Counted from the first letter of the stretch, positions 16,043-24,842 are shown. The stretch: DNA of 64,000 nt from Gaiellasilicea sp035553355 (GCA_035553355.1 DATMJW010000124.1:13383-77382), one strand, 5' to 3'. Notes: a model not told the origin generated them from the letters alone. Program-made: numbers and translations.

Positions 16043-16641
16043 GCGTTCGCTTCATCGACGAGATCGACGGCGCGGTCGGTTGGATCGAGGACGCGAAGCT
16101 GCAACGGACGGCACACGCGCTCGCGCACGAAGGGCGCGTCTGGCTGATCGACCCGATCGAGGGGGACGGCGTCGAGGAGCGCGTCCGCGCGCTCGGGGAG
16201 CCGGCGGGCGTTCTGCAGCTGCTCGACCGCCACAACCGCGACGGCGCCGCGTGGGCGGCCCGGCTCGGCGTCCCGCTGCACGTCGCTCCGACGGAGGTGG
16301 AAGGGACGCCGTTCAGCTTCCTGCCGATCGCGCGCCGCCGCTTCTGGAGCGAGGTCGCGCTCTGGTGGCCGGAGCGCCGGATCCTCGTCGCGGCCGACGC
16401 GCTCGGGACGATCCCGCACTACTTCCGGCTCGCGGGCGAGCGGATCGGGGTCCACCCGCTGCTCCGCCTGACGCCGCCGCGCGCTCTCCGCGGCCTCGAC
16501 CCCGAGCACGTGCTCGTCGGGCACGGCGAGGGCGTCCACGCCGGCAACACCGCCGCTGCGCTCGCCGATGCGCTCGCACACAGCCGGCGCCGGTTCGTAC
16601 GCCTGCCGCTCGAGCTGCCGAAGCTGCGCACGCGGGTCTAG
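16039..16641 (+). CDS. Degenerate metallo-beta-lactamase-fold protein
   Basis: A 200-residue protein resembling the beta-lactamase fold without a full metal site. VWLIDPIEGDGVEERV corresponds to the early strand region. LLDRHNRDGAAWAARLGVPLHV stands where active members have THxHxDH, but only one His and one Asp remain. RILVAADALG and EHVLVGHGEGVHAGN follow the usual later strands and would carry the D and H ligands. It overlaps hisA as ATGA and is translationally coupled to it; I know of no histidine-pathway role. Its stop shares a CTAG with the convergent fbiC stop. Confidence 0.6.
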   Translation: MSVRFIDEIDGAVGWIEDAKLQRTAHALAHEGRVWLIDPIEGDGVEERVRALGEPAGVLQLLDRHNRDGAAWAARLGVPLHVAPTEVEGTPFSFLPIARRRFWSEVALWWPERRILVAADALGTIPHYFRLAGERIGVHPLLRLTPPRALRGLDPEHVLVGHGEGVHAGNTAAALADALAHSRRRFVRLPLELPKLRTRV

Positions 16642-18989
16642 AGCGACGGCTGCGTGGCGGCGAGCCCCGGCCGGACGAGGCGCGGCGGGCGCTTCAGCCC
16701 GGCGTCGCGCACCGGCGGGTTCACCGGCTCGTCGAGCGGCGGCGCGCCGAACGAGCGCGCCCGCTGCTCCGCCGGCGCATCGCCGTACAGCGTCGTCCGC
16801 TGGCGCGGCACGCGCCCCGCGGCGCGGATGGTCGCCTCCATCGCCTCGGGCGGCATCTCCTGGCCGTGCGCCGAGCCGGCCGCGCGCGAGATCGACTCGT
16901 TCATGAGCGTCCCGCCGAGGTCGTTCACGCCCGCCCGCAACACCTCGGCGACCCCGGCAGGCCCGAGCTTCACCCACGACGCCTGCACGTTCTGGATCTC
17001 CGGATGGAGCGCGAGGCGCGCGACCGCGTGCACGAGCAGCGTCTCGCCGAACGTCGGCCCCGAGCGTGCCCGACCGCGGAGCCACATCGGCGCCTCCATG
17101 TGCACGAACGGGAGCGGCACGAACTCCGTGAAGCCGCCCGACCGCCGCTGCTGCTCCTTCGCACGGAGCAGGTGACGCGCCCAGTGCAGCGGCGACTCCA
17201 CGTGCCCGAACATCATCGTCACGTTCGAGCGCAGCCCAGCGCGGTGCGCGGCGGCGTGCACCGCGAGCCACTGCGCGGTCGTGATCTTGTCGGGACAGAT
17301 CAGCGCACGCACCTCGTCGTCGAGGATCTCGGCCGCGGTGCCTGGGAGAGAGCCGAGGCCGAGGTCGCGCAGGCGGGTCAGGTAGGCGTCGAGCCCCACC
17401 CCGAGCGTCGCCGCTCCCTGCCATACCTCGAGCGCCGAGAACGCGTGGACGTGCAGCTCCGGCACGGCACCGCGGATCGCCTCGACGACGGAGGCGTAAT
17501 AGTCGCCGGTGAACGCGGGGTGGATCCCGCCCTGGAGGCAGACCTCCGTCGCGCCGCGCTCCCACGCCTCGCGCGCGCGGCGGACGATCTCCTCGTGGGG
17601 GACGAGGTACGGCGCACCGCGGAGATTCGCGGCGAGCTTCCCCTTCGAGAAGGCGCAGAAGCCGCAGCGGAAGTAGCAGACGTTCGTGTACTGGATGTTC
17701 CGCGTGACGACGTAGCTGACCTCGTCGCCGCACACCTCCCGCCGCAGCCGGTCGGCGGCGGCGAAGACCCGCTGCCGCTCCTCCCCGCGGGCGCGGAAGA
17801 GCCGCACGAGCTCCTCCTCCCCCAGCTCGTCGCGCGAGTCGACCGGGAGCGCGTCGCGCCGCACGACGAAGGGCGCCGGGCGCGCCTCGCCGGGGTGCCA
17901 GCCGTCCTCGCGGGCGAGGCCGAGCGCATCGGCCGCGCGAAGCGCGACCGGCAGCACCGCCTCGTCGAGCCACTGCGGCGAGAGGAAGGAGGGGTAGACG
18001 GGGAGCCGCGGCGCGAGCTCGAGCCCGCGCGAGCGTGTCGCTTCGGCGAGGCGGTCGCGATCCGGCCAGGGAGCCTCGGGGTTGACGTGGTCGATCGTCA
18101 CCGGCGACACGCCGCCCCAGTCGTCGATCCCGGCGTCGAGGAGCCGCGGGAAGTCGTCGAAGGCGAGGTTCGGCGGTGCCTGCACCGCGACGTCGGCGGG
18201 CAGGACGATCCGCGCCGCCGCGATCGTCCAGAGGTGCTGCTCGAGGTCGGGCTCCGGGTGCGCCGCCATCCGCGTACCTGGCTTCGCGCGGAAGTTCTGG
18301 ACGATGACCTCCTGCAGATGGCCACCGCCCGCATGCACGGCGGCGAGCGTCGCGAGCGCGTCCAGCCGCTCGGCCCGCGTCTCGCCGATCCCGATCAGGA
18401 TGCCGCTCGTGAACGGGATCCGCAGGTCGCCCGCCGCCGCGATCGTCGCGACGCGAACGGCCGGGTCCTTGTCGGGAGACGCCCAGTGGGGGCCACCCTT
18501 CGCTGCGAGCCGGGTGGCCGTCGTCTCGAGCATGATCCCCATCGACGCAGCGACGGGCCGCAGCGCGGCCAGCTCCGCCCGCGTCATCACGCCGGGGTTC
18601 AGGTGCGGGAGGAGGCCGGTCTCGTCGAGCACGAGCTTCGCGACGCGCGCGAGGTACTCGAGCGTCGAGTCGCAGCCGAGCGAACGGAGCTCCTCGCGCG
18701 CGACCTTGTACCGGAGCTCCGGCTTGTCGCCCAGCGTGAAGAGCGCCTCGGTGCAGCCCGCCGCGGCTCCTGCACGCGCGACCGCCAGCACCTCGTCCTC
18801 CGACAGGTACGCGCGCTCGCCGCGCCGGGGCGGCCGCGCGAACGTGCAGTAGCCGCACACGTCGCGGCACAGCGTCGTCAGCGGGACGAAGACCTTCGGC
18901 GAGTACGTGACGAGGCCGTCGCCGCGCCTCCTCCTCCGCGCCGCCTCGAGCAGCTCGTCGAGCGACGCGTCGAGGAGTGCCGCCGTCAC
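16638..18989 (-). CDS. fbiC: FO synthase FbiC (CofG-CofH fusion)
   Basis: Two radical-SAM domains make the F420 chromophore FO (7,8-didemethyl-8-hydroxy-5-deazariboflavin) from tyrosine and the flavin precursor 5-amino-6-ribitylaminouracil. In the 783-residue protein the CofG cluster motif CRDVCGYC has Cys41, 45 and 48. The CofH motif CYFRCGFC has Cys438, 442 and 445. Both halves keep typical blocks (NPGVMTRAELA; GGIHPAFTGDYY; INESISRAAG-like MNESISRAAG). The single-chain form is the actinobacterial arrangement. The GTG at 18989 overlaps the binding-protein stop as GTGA, so it is translated from the liv transcript. Confidence 0.95.
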   Translation of the reverse strand: MTAALLDASLDELLEAARRRRRGDGLVTYSPKVFVPLTTLCRDVCGYCTFARPPRRGERAYLSEDEVLAVARAGAAAGCTEALFTLGDKPELRYKVAREELRSLGCDSTLEYLARVAKLVLDETGLLPHLNPGVMTRAELAALRPVAASMGIMLETTATRLAAKGGPHWASPDKDPAVRVATIAAAGDLRIPFTSGILIGIGETRAERLDALATLAAVHAGGGHLQEVIVQNFRAKPGTRMAAHPEPDLEQHLWTIAAARIVLPADVAVQAPPNLAFDDFPRLLDAGIDDWGGVSPVTIDHVNPEAPWPDRDRLAEATRSRGLELAPRLPVYPSFLSPQWLDEAVLPVALRAADALGLAREDGWHPGEARPAPFVVRRDALPVDSRDELGEEELVRLFRARGEERQRVFAAADRLRREVCGDEVSYVVTRNIQYTNVCYFRCGFCAFSKGKLAANLRGAPYLVPHEEIVRRAREAWERGATEVCLQGGIHPAFTGDYYASVVEAIRGAVPELHVHAFSALEVWQGAATLGVGLDAYLTRLRDLGLGSLPGTAAEILDDEVRALICPDKITTAQWLAVHAAAHRAGLRSNVTMMFGHVESPLHWARHLLRAKEQQRRSGGFTEFVPLPFVHMEAPMWLRGRARSGPTFGETLLVHAVARLALHPEIQNVQASWVKLGPAGVAEVLRAGVNDLGGTLMNESISRAAGSAHGQEMPPEAMEATIRAAGRVPRQRTTLYGDAPAEQRARSFGAPPLDEPVNPPVRDAGLKRPPRLVRPGLAATQPSL

Positions 18990-20227
18990 CGAGGCGGCGG
19001 TCCCCAGAGGCCGCCGAACGTGTGCCAGCGCCCGCCCTGCCAGCGCTGCAGCACGACGTTCTCGACCGGGAACCCGTCGCCGCGGCCGGTGCGCACGACG
19101 ATGCCCGGCAGGAGGAACGGGTTCGCCGGATCGTTCAGCGTTCGCGCCGCCCGCATCACCTTCGCGCGCGTCGGCTGCGGCCCGGCGGCCCGCAGCACCC
19201 GCACGAGCTCGTGCGCGACCGCCATGCCGTAGAGGTGGAAGACGTCGTCGGGCCGCGCGCGGGGGGCGTGCCGGCGAAGGACGTCGCGGTAGGTGCGGAC
19301 GCCGGCGTCGTCGCGCCAGGTCGGATCGGTCGGGTCCTTGAGGTACGCGATCGAGATCGTCCGACCGAGGAGACCGGACGCGCCGCCGGCGGCGATCGTG
19401 CGCATCACCGTGGAGGCGTTCGACACCGCGTTCAGGAGCACGAGCGGCCTCCACCCGAGCTTCGTCGCGGAGACGTACGCCTGCGTCGCGAACTTCGGCG
19501 TCGCGAACACGGCGAAGACGTCGGCTCCGGAGGCCTTCAGCTTCGCGACCTGCGACTGCACGTCGGCGTCCGCCACCTCGTACGACTGCGTCGCGACCAC
19601 CCTCACGCTGGAGCGCGCGACGGCGCGGCGGAGCCCGGCGAGCAGGTCCTTCCCGTACTCGTCGTTCTGGAAGAGGACGCCGACGCGCGCACCGCGGCGC
19701 GTGCGGGCGAGGTACGTGCCGTAGATCGTCCCCTCGGTCGCGTAGCTCGGCTGGAACCCGAGCGTCCACGGATAGGCGGTGGCGTCGCGGCCGAACGTGG
19801 TCGCGCCCGAGGCGACGAAGAGCTGCGGCACCTTGCGCGCGTTCAGGTACGAGCGCACGGCGACGTTGTGCTCGGTGCCGAGCGAGTTGAAGACCGCGAA
19901 GACGCCGTCCTGCTCGACGAGCTGCCGCGTCACCTGGACGGCGCGGCCGGGGTCGTATCCGTCGTCGAGATACCGGTACGAGACCGTGCGCCCGTGGACG
20001 CCGCCGCGCGCGTTCACGTGCTTCAGATACGCCTCGGCGCCGCGCGCGATCGACGCGTACGCGGAGGCCGGGCCCGTGAGCGGGGCCGTCCCGCCGACGA
20101 GGATCTCCGTCGGGGTGACGCCCGGCTCGGCGGCGCCGGCGTCGGTGCGCGCGACCGCGCTGCCGAGGCCGACGGCGAGGGCCGTCGTGGCGGCCGCGAG
20201 CGCGGCGAGAACCGTCCTCGTGCTCAC
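18986..20227 (-). CDS. ABC transporter binding protein, branched-chain amino acid type
   Basis: Periplasmic-binding-type receptor of the Leu/Ile/Val family (Peripla_BP_6). The 413-residue protein has an N-terminal signal peptide (about 1-26, ending near SAVARTDA). It continues with VTPTEILVGGTAPLTGPASAYA, VNARGGVHGRTVSYRYLDDGYDP and VGVLFQNDEYGKDLL, the standard ligand-binding blocks. It follows livM by about 9 bases and is the only receptor in this operon. The real substrate (amino acid, urea, amide or aromatic acid) cannot be told from the sequence. A paralogue sits at 41384-42649. Confidence 0.88.
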   Translation of the reverse strand: MSTRTVLAALAAATTALAVGLGSAVARTDAGAAEPGVTPTEILVGGTAPLTGPASAYASIARGAEAYLKHVNARGGVHGRTVSYRYLDDGYDPGRAVQVTRQLVEQDGVFAVFNSLGTEHNVAVRSYLNARKVPQLFVASGATTFGRDATAYPWTLGFQPSYATEGTIYGTYLARTRRGARVGVLFQNDEYGKDLLAGLRRAVARSSVRVVATQSYEVADADVQSQVAKLKASGADVFAVFATPKFATQAYVSATKLGWRPLVLLNAVSNASTVMRTIAAGGASGLLGRTISIAYLKDPTDPTWRDDAGVRTYRDVLRRHAPRARPDDVFHLYGMAVAHELVRVLRAAGPQPTRAKVMRAARTLNDPANPFLLPGIVVRTGRGDGFPVENVVLQRWQGGRWHTFGGLWGPPPR

Positions 20228-20236
20228 GCCTGCAGC

Positions 20237-21313
20237 CTACGTGCGGCTCACGAGCCGCGACGCCGCCCACCCGACGCGGCGGACGAGGCCGGCGGCACCG
20301 GTCGGCAGGAGCAGCATCACGGCGATCAGGATCACGCCGTAGACGACGGAGGGCGCACCGGGCGACTTCGAGATCGACTGCGCCCAGAGCGGCAGGAACT
20401 GGATGAAGATCGCCCCGAAGACGAGCGGCCACAGCGACCCCAGGCCGCCGACCACCACCCCGACGAGCAGGAAGATCGACAGCGCGATCGGGAACGTCTC
20501 CGGATTCACGAACGTCGTCGCGATCGCGAGCAGCGATCCGGCGATGCCGGCGTAGAACGCGCTGATCCCGAACGCGAGCGTCTTGTACTTCGCGAGGCTG
20601 ACGCCCGAGGACGCGGCTGCGAGCGGGCTGTCGCGGACGGCCCGCAGCGCGCGTCCGAAGCGCCCGCGGACGATCAGCCACGCGAGCGCGAACATGACGA
20701 GCGCGATCCCCCAGCACAGGTAGTAGAGCCACTCGTTGAAGGAGTGGATCTCGAAGCCGAGCACGCGGATCGGCTCCGTCACCGTCTCGAAGGTGACGGG
20801 ATCGGTCGTCTCCGTCGGCCGCGTCCGGCCGGGCGCGTCGAAGAGGTTGATGCCGGGACCGCCGCCCGTGAAGCCTTCGAACTTCCGGATCACGGCCGGT
20901 GTCGCGACGGCGACCGCGAACGTGGCGAGCGCGAGGTAGAGGCCCGAGAGCCGCAGCGCCGGGAACCCGAACAGGAAGCCGATCGCGCCGGCGACCACCC
21001 CGGCGAGCGGGATCGTCCACACGTCGCGCATGTCGCCGGAGAACGTGTGGCCGCCGAGCCGGAGGCCCTGGTCCGAGATCAGGATCGCGGTCGTGTAGCC
21101 GCCGATCGCCATGTAGGCGCCGTGGCCGAGCGAGATCTGGCCCGTGTAGCCGGTGAGGATGTTCAGCCCGAGGAGGGCGATCAGGTAGATCCCGACGTAT
21201 GCGAACTGCTGCGCGCGGAAGTCGCTCACGATCCGCGGCACGAAGAGGACGGCGAGCGCAGCCGCAGCGAAGAGGCCGACCTTGACGAGCTCGCTCCGGC
21301 CCGGCCGCGTCAC
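20237..21313 (-). CDS. livM: Branched-chain amino acid ABC transporter permease LivM
   Basis: An integral membrane permease of 358 residues with about ten hydrophobic helices. The family block LLGLNILTGYTGQISLGHGAYMAIGGY is visible in pieces (GYTGQISLGHGA), as is LRAVRDSPLAAASSGVSLAKYK, the EAA-like coupling loop. An extracytoplasmic insertion of about 40 residues (around PTETTDPVTFETVTEP) is longer than usual. The GTG at 21313 overlaps the livH stop as GTGA. Confidence 0.92.
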   Translation of the reverse strand: MTRPGRSELVKVGLFAAAALAVLFVPRIVSDFRAQQFAYVGIYLIALLGLNILTGYTGQISLGHGAYMAIGGYTTAILISDQGLRLGGHTFSGDMRDVWTIPLAGVVAGAIGFLFGFPALRLSGLYLALATFAVAVATPAVIRKFEGFTGGGPGINLFDAPGRTRPTETTDPVTFETVTEPIRVLGFEIHSFNEWLYYLCWGIALVMFALAWLIVRGRFGRALRAVRDSPLAAASSGVSLAKYKTLAFGISAFYAGIAGSLLAIATTFVNPETFPIALSIFLLVGVVVGGLGSLWPLVFGAIFIQFLPLWAQSISKSPGAPSVVYGVILIAVMLLLPTGAAGLVRRVGWAASRLVSRT

Positions 21314-22200
21314 ACGCGCCTCGCGATCGGCTTGCCGAAGAGGCCCTCGGGCTTCACGAGCAGGACGACGAGGATGACCAGGAGCGCCGCGGGCAGACGC
21401 AGGTCGGCACCGACGAAGTCGATGTACGAGCCGATCAGGTTCAGCCCGACGCCCAGCATCAACCCGCCGGCGACGGCGCCGAACGGCGAGTCGATCCCGC
21501 CGAGCACCGCAGCTGCGAAGGCGTAGATCAGGATCGCCTGCATCATCGACGGGTCGAGGAACACCGTCGGCGCCGCGAGCATCCCGGCGACGGCGCCGAG
21601 CGCGGCGGCGAGGCCCCAGCCGATCGCGAGCATCCAGCCGACGCGGACGCCGACGAGCCGGCTCGCGTCGGGGTTTAGCGCCGCGGCGCGCATCGCGAGG
21701 CCGATCTTCGTGAACTGGAAGAACGCCCACAGCGCGACGACGAGGGCGAGCACGATCGCGAGCGTGCCGAGGTCCTGGATCGAGATCGCGACGCCACCGA
21801 CGTCGACCGTCTCGTTCGGCAGCGCCGTCGGGAACGCGCGCACCTCCGCCGACCAGATCCAGCCGGCGAGCCCGTTGAAGATGAGCACGAGGCCGATCGT
21901 CACGATCACGATCGTGAGGACGGGCGCTCGCTCGACGGGCCGGATCACCGTCCGCTGGAGCGCGAGGCCGCCGACGAACGAGAGCAGGATCGTCGCGGCG
22001 AACGCGCCCCAGTAGGGCCAGCCGTGGTTCGTCGTCAGCGTCCACGCGATGTAGGTGGAGAACATCGCCATCTCGCCCTGCGCGAAGTTGATCACCCCCG
22101 TCGCGCGGTGGATGAGGACGAGCGCCAGCGCGAGCGCGGCGTAGATCGCGCCCGATGCGAGCCCCGACACGACCTGCTGGAAGAACTGGGCGTAGTCCAC
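21310..22200 (-). CDS. livH: Branched-chain amino acid ABC transporter permease LivH
   Basis: A 296-residue integral membrane permease that pairs with LivM. Typical motifs are GLASGAIYAALALALVLI, GVINFAQGEMAMFS, the coupling loop KIGLAMRAAALNPDASRLVGV and AAVLGGIDSPFGAVAGGLMLGV. The GTG start lies one base after the livF stop, in line with a single transcript livG-livF-livH-livM-receptor-fbiC. Confidence 0.94.
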   Translation of the reverse strand: MDYAQFFQQVVSGLASGAIYAALALALVLIHRATGVINFAQGEMAMFSTYIAWTLTTNHGWPYWGAFAATILLSFVGGLALQRTVIRPVERAPVLTIVIVTIGLVLIFNGLAGWIWSAEVRAFPTALPNETVDVGGVAISIQDLGTLAIVLALVVALWAFFQFTKIGLAMRAAALNPDASRLVGVRVGWMLAIGWGLAAALGAVAGMLAAPTVFLDPSMMQAILIYAFAAAVLGGIDSPFGAVAGGLMLGVGLNLIGSYIDFVGADLRLPAALLVILVVLLVKPEGLFGKPIARRV

Positions 22201-22201
22201 G

Positions 22202-22909
22202 TCAGTACCCCAGGTAGCTCCGTCGGACGGTCTCGTTCCGCGCCAGCTCCTCGGTCGTGCCGGAGACGGCCACCTCGCCCACCTCGAGCACGTACGCGCG
22301 GTGGGCGACGTCGAGCGCGATCGCAGCGTTCTGCTCGACCACGAGCACCGTCAGCCCCTCCCTCTCGTTGAGGTCGCGCACGATCCGGAAGATCTCACGC
22401 GTGACGAGCGGCGCGAGCCCGAGCGACGGCTCGTCGAGGAGCAGGAGCCGCGGGCGGCTCATCAGCGCCCGGGCGAGCGCGAGCATCTGCTGCTCGCCGC
22501 CGGAGAGCGTGCCCGCGTGCTGGTCGCGGCGTGCCTCGATCCACGGGAACCACTCCTGCATGCGCGTGAGGTCGTCGTCGAGCGCTCCGCGGCGCGTGTA
22601 GCCGCCGAGGCGGAGGTTCTCCTCCACCGTCAGCTCCCCGAACGTCCCGCGCCCCTCCGGCACGTGCGCGACGCCGAGCCGTGCGACTGCCTCCGGGCCG
22701 CGGCGGCCGAGGCTCTGGCCGGCGACGCGGATCTCGCCGCTCCGCCGGACGGTGCCCGAGATCGCACGCAGCGTCGTCGTCTTGCCGGCGCCGTTCGCGC
22801 CGAGGACGGCGACGATCTCCCCCTCGGCCACGTCGAGCGTGACACCGTGCAGCGCGCGCACCTGGCCGTAACGGGCCTCGACGTCGCGGAGCTCGAGCAG
22901 CGCGGCCAC
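22202..22909 (-). CDS. livF: Branched-chain amino acid ABC transporter ATPase LivF
   Basis: ATP-binding subunit of 235 residues. Walker A is GANGAGKTT, the signature is LSGGEQQMLALARAL, Walker B is LLLLDEPSLGLAP and the switch region VVEQNAAIALDVAHRAYVLE, all in LivF style. The GTG at 22909 uses the last G of the livG TAG stop. Confidence 0.94.
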   Translation of the reverse strand: MAALLELRDVEARYGQVRALHGVTLDVAEGEIVAVLGANGAGKTTTLRAISGTVRRSGEIRVAGQSLGRRGPEAVARLGVAHVPEGRGTFGELTVEENLRLGGYTRRGALDDDLTRMQEWFPWIEARRDQHAGTLSGGEQQMLALARALMSRPRLLLLDEPSLGLAPLVTREIFRIVRDLNEREGLTVLVVEQNAAIALDVAHRAYVLEVGEVAVSGTTEELARNETVRRSYLGY

Positions 22910-23637
22910 TAGGCGTCCCGCCCGGTGCCGTCGTCGGTGCCGAGATACGCCTCGATCACGTCGGGGTTCGCGCGCACCTCCGCCGGCGTGCCCTGCGCGA
23001 TCATGCGACCGAAGTTCAGCACGTGCACGTGGTCGGAGATCCCCATCACGAGGTTCATGTGGTGCTCGACGAGGAGCACGGTGAGTTCGTAGTCGTCGCG
23101 GATCTGCTGGATGAACCGGCCGAGCTCCTCGACCTCCTCGTGGTTGAGGCCACCCGCCGGCTCGTCGAGGAGCAGCAGCTTCGGCCCCGCGACGAGCGCA
23201 CGCGCGAGCTCGACGCGCTTCAGCGTCCCGTACGGCAGCCCCGCGACCGGCCGCTCGGCGATCTGGCGCAGGCCGACGTAGTCGATCGCCTCGAGCGCCT
23301 GGCCCGTCGCGTCGCGCCCGCGCGTGTGCGCGCCGACGAGGACGTTGTCGAGGACGGTCATCGTCCGGAAGAGCTCGACGTTCTGGAAGGTGCGCGCGAT
23401 CCCACGGCGGACGATCCCGTGCACCGGCGAGCGCAGCAGGCTCTCGCCCCGGAAGACGACGTCGCCGCTGTCGGGGGTGTACAGCCGCGTGATCACGTTG
23501 AACGCGGTCGTCTTGCCGGCGCCGTTCGGGCCGATCAGGCCCGCGATCTGCCCCTCGACGACGTCGAACGAGACTCCGTCGAGCGCGACGACGCCGCCGA
23601 AGCGACGTGTCACGTTCCGCAGCGAGAGGAGGGCCAT
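22909..23637 (-). CDS. livG: Branched-chain amino acid ABC transporter ATPase LivG
   Basis: ATP-binding subunit of 242 residues. Walker A is GPNGAGKTTAFNV. The family-specific RTFQNVELFRTMTVLDNVLVG and the short signature LPYGTLKRVELARAL identify LivG rather than LivF; Walker B is LLLLDEPAGGLN. The ATG at 23637 is chosen because MALLSLRNVTRRFGG starts the domain, and a good promoter lies just upstream. The longer upstream frame runs through that promoter and is rejected. First gene of the transporter operon. Confidence 0.94.
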   Translation of the reverse strand: MALLSLRNVTRRFGGVVALDGVSFDVVEGQIAGLIGPNGAGKTTAFNVITRLYTPDSGDVVFRGESLLRSPVHGIVRRGIARTFQNVELFRTMTVLDNVLVGAHTRGRDATGQALEAIDYVGLRQIAERPVAGLPYGTLKRVELARALVAGPKLLLLDEPAGGLNHEEVEELGRFIQQIRDDYELTVLLVEHHMNLVMGISDHVHVLNFGRMIAQGTPAEVRANPDVIEAYLGTDDGTGRDA

Positions 23638-23648
23638 GGCGCCCGCGT

Positions 23649-23677
23649 ACCCTAAGCAGGTGGCATGACAGAGGCAA
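23649..23677 (-). promoter_or_regulatory. Promoter of the liv-fbiC operon
   Basis: Minus strand: -35 TTGCCT (23677-23672), a 17-base spacer, and -10 TAGGGT (23654-23649), ending 11 bases before the livG ATG. Confidence 0.65.
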
Positions 23678-23765
23678 CGGTGCTGCGCACTCCGCCCGCC
23701 TGCACCGTTAGGCTGCCGCGCCGTCCAGGTTTCAGCACAGGTCCCGCAGTGGAGGAAGTCACGAG

Positions 23766-24734
23766 ATGAGCACCGCCGCACCGACAGTCGAGCCGCGCAA
23801 CGAGCACGACGGCGACGAGCACGACGACCACGACGCGCACGATCTGCCGACCGGGCAGAAGGTGACGAACCTGCTCGCGGTCACGATCCCGTTCGTCGGC
23901 TTCGTCGCCTCGCTGTTCTTCCTCTGGGGGAACCTCGTGACCGGGCGCGACCTCGTGATCCTCGGCGTCGGCTACTTCTTCACCTGCCTCGGGATCTCGA
24001 TCGGCTTCCACCGGCTCTTCACCCACCGGTCGTACGAGACCTACGCCCCGGTTCGCTACACGCTCGCGATCCTCGGCTCGATGGCGGTCGAGGGACCGGT
24101 GATCCGGTGGGTCTCCGACCACCGCAAGCACCACAACTTCGCGGATCGCGAGGGCGATCCGCACTCGCCGCACGCCGGCTTCGGCCCCGGCCTGCGCGGC
24201 AAGATCGCCGGCCTCTGGCACGCGCACATCGGCTGGCTCTTCCGGAACGTCGGCCGGGCCGAGGAGTCGAAGTACGCGAAGGACCTGCTCGCCGACCGCG
24301 GGATGGTGCTCATCTCGCGCACGTTCCCGCTGTGGGTCGCGGTCTCGCTGCTGCTTCCCTTCGCCGCCGGCTGGATCTGGGGCGGCACGTTCGGCGCCGG
24401 CCTGCAGGCGCTCTTCTGGGGCGGCCTGATCCGGATCTTCCTGCTCCACCACATCACGTGGTCGGTCAACTCGGTGTGCCACTTCGTCGGGCGGCGCCGG
24501 TTCCGCGTGAAGGACGAGTCGCGGAACGTCTGGTGGCTCTCCTGGATCTCGATGGGCGAGTCGTGGCACCACAACCACCACGCGTTCCCGTCGTCGGCGT
24601 TCCACGGCCTCAAGCCGTGGGAGCTCGACATCGGCGGCCTCGTCATCCGCGGCATGCGCCGCGTCGGCCTCGTCTGGAAGGTCGTGACGATCCCGCCCGA
24701 GCTGCAGCGCAAGCGCGAGCTCGCGTCCGACTAG
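23766..24734 (+). CDS. Membrane fatty acyl-CoA desaturase (delta-9 type)
   Basis: A di-iron membrane desaturase that inserts a double bond into long-chain acyl chains. The 322-residue protein has the three histidine boxes: GFHRLFTHRS, DHRKHHNFAD and SWHHNHHAFPSS. Four hydrophobic helices lie between them. An unusual acidic and His-rich N-terminus (EHDGDEHDDHDAHD, about 13-26) precedes the membrane part and may bind metal or simply be disordered. A strong Shine-Dalgarno GGAGG lies 10 bases before the ATG. It is divergent from the liv operon and monocistronic. Confidence 0.93.
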   Translation: MSTAAPTVEPRNEHDGDEHDDHDAHDLPTGQKVTNLLAVTIPFVGFVASLFFLWGNLVTGRDLVILGVGYFFTCLGISIGFHRLFTHRSYETYAPVRYTLAILGSMAVEGPVIRWVSDHRKHHNFADREGDPHSPHAGFGPGLRGKIAGLWHAHIGWLFRNVGRAEESKYAKDLLADRGMVLISRTFPLWVAVSLLLPFAAGWIWGGTFGAGLQALFWGGLIRIFLLHHITWSVNSVCHFVGRRRFRVKDESRNVWWLSWISMGESWHHNHHAFPSSAFHGLKPWELDIGGLVIRGMRRVGLVWKVVTIPPELQRKRELASD

Positions 24735-24750
24735 GGCCGCCGCGGCGGCC
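24735..24750 (+). terminator. Perfect 16-bp palindrome after the desaturase stop
   Basis: GGCCGCCGCGGCGGCC follows the TAG stop directly. It can fold into a GC-only hairpin and probably ends the desaturase message; no T-run follows. Confidence 0.4.
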
Positions 24751-24773
24751 ACGCCCGCCGCGGACGTGTCGCG

Positions 24774-24820
24774 CCGTCAACGCGACGGGCGGGGACTGTC
24801 CCCGTTCGTTTCGTTGACGG
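24774..24820. repeat. REP-like 47-bp imperfect palindrome
   Basis: Two 23-base arms around one central base: both outer ends read CCGTCAACG / CGTTGACGG and the centre is GGGGACTGTCCCC. As RNA the arms pair with one mismatch plus three G-U pairs. It lies between convergent genes, typical of dispersed extragenic palindromes. It carries T-rich bases (TTCGTTTCGTTG) unlike its GC-saturated surroundings. Its copy number elsewhere cannot be seen here. Confidence 0.6.
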
Positions 24821-24842
24821 ATGGACGTGGCCGGAGAGGACG

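Noticed and set aside
18990..21020. N-terminal extension of the fbiC frame through the receptor and livM genes
   Set aside because: The extension reads low-complexity Arg/Ala sequence antisense in frame to well-supported genes; the radical-SAM protein begins at the GTG at 18989.
23638..23781. Longer N-terminus for LivG starting at 23781
   Set aside because: It would run through the clear promoter and through the divergent desaturase start; the conserved domain begins at 23637.
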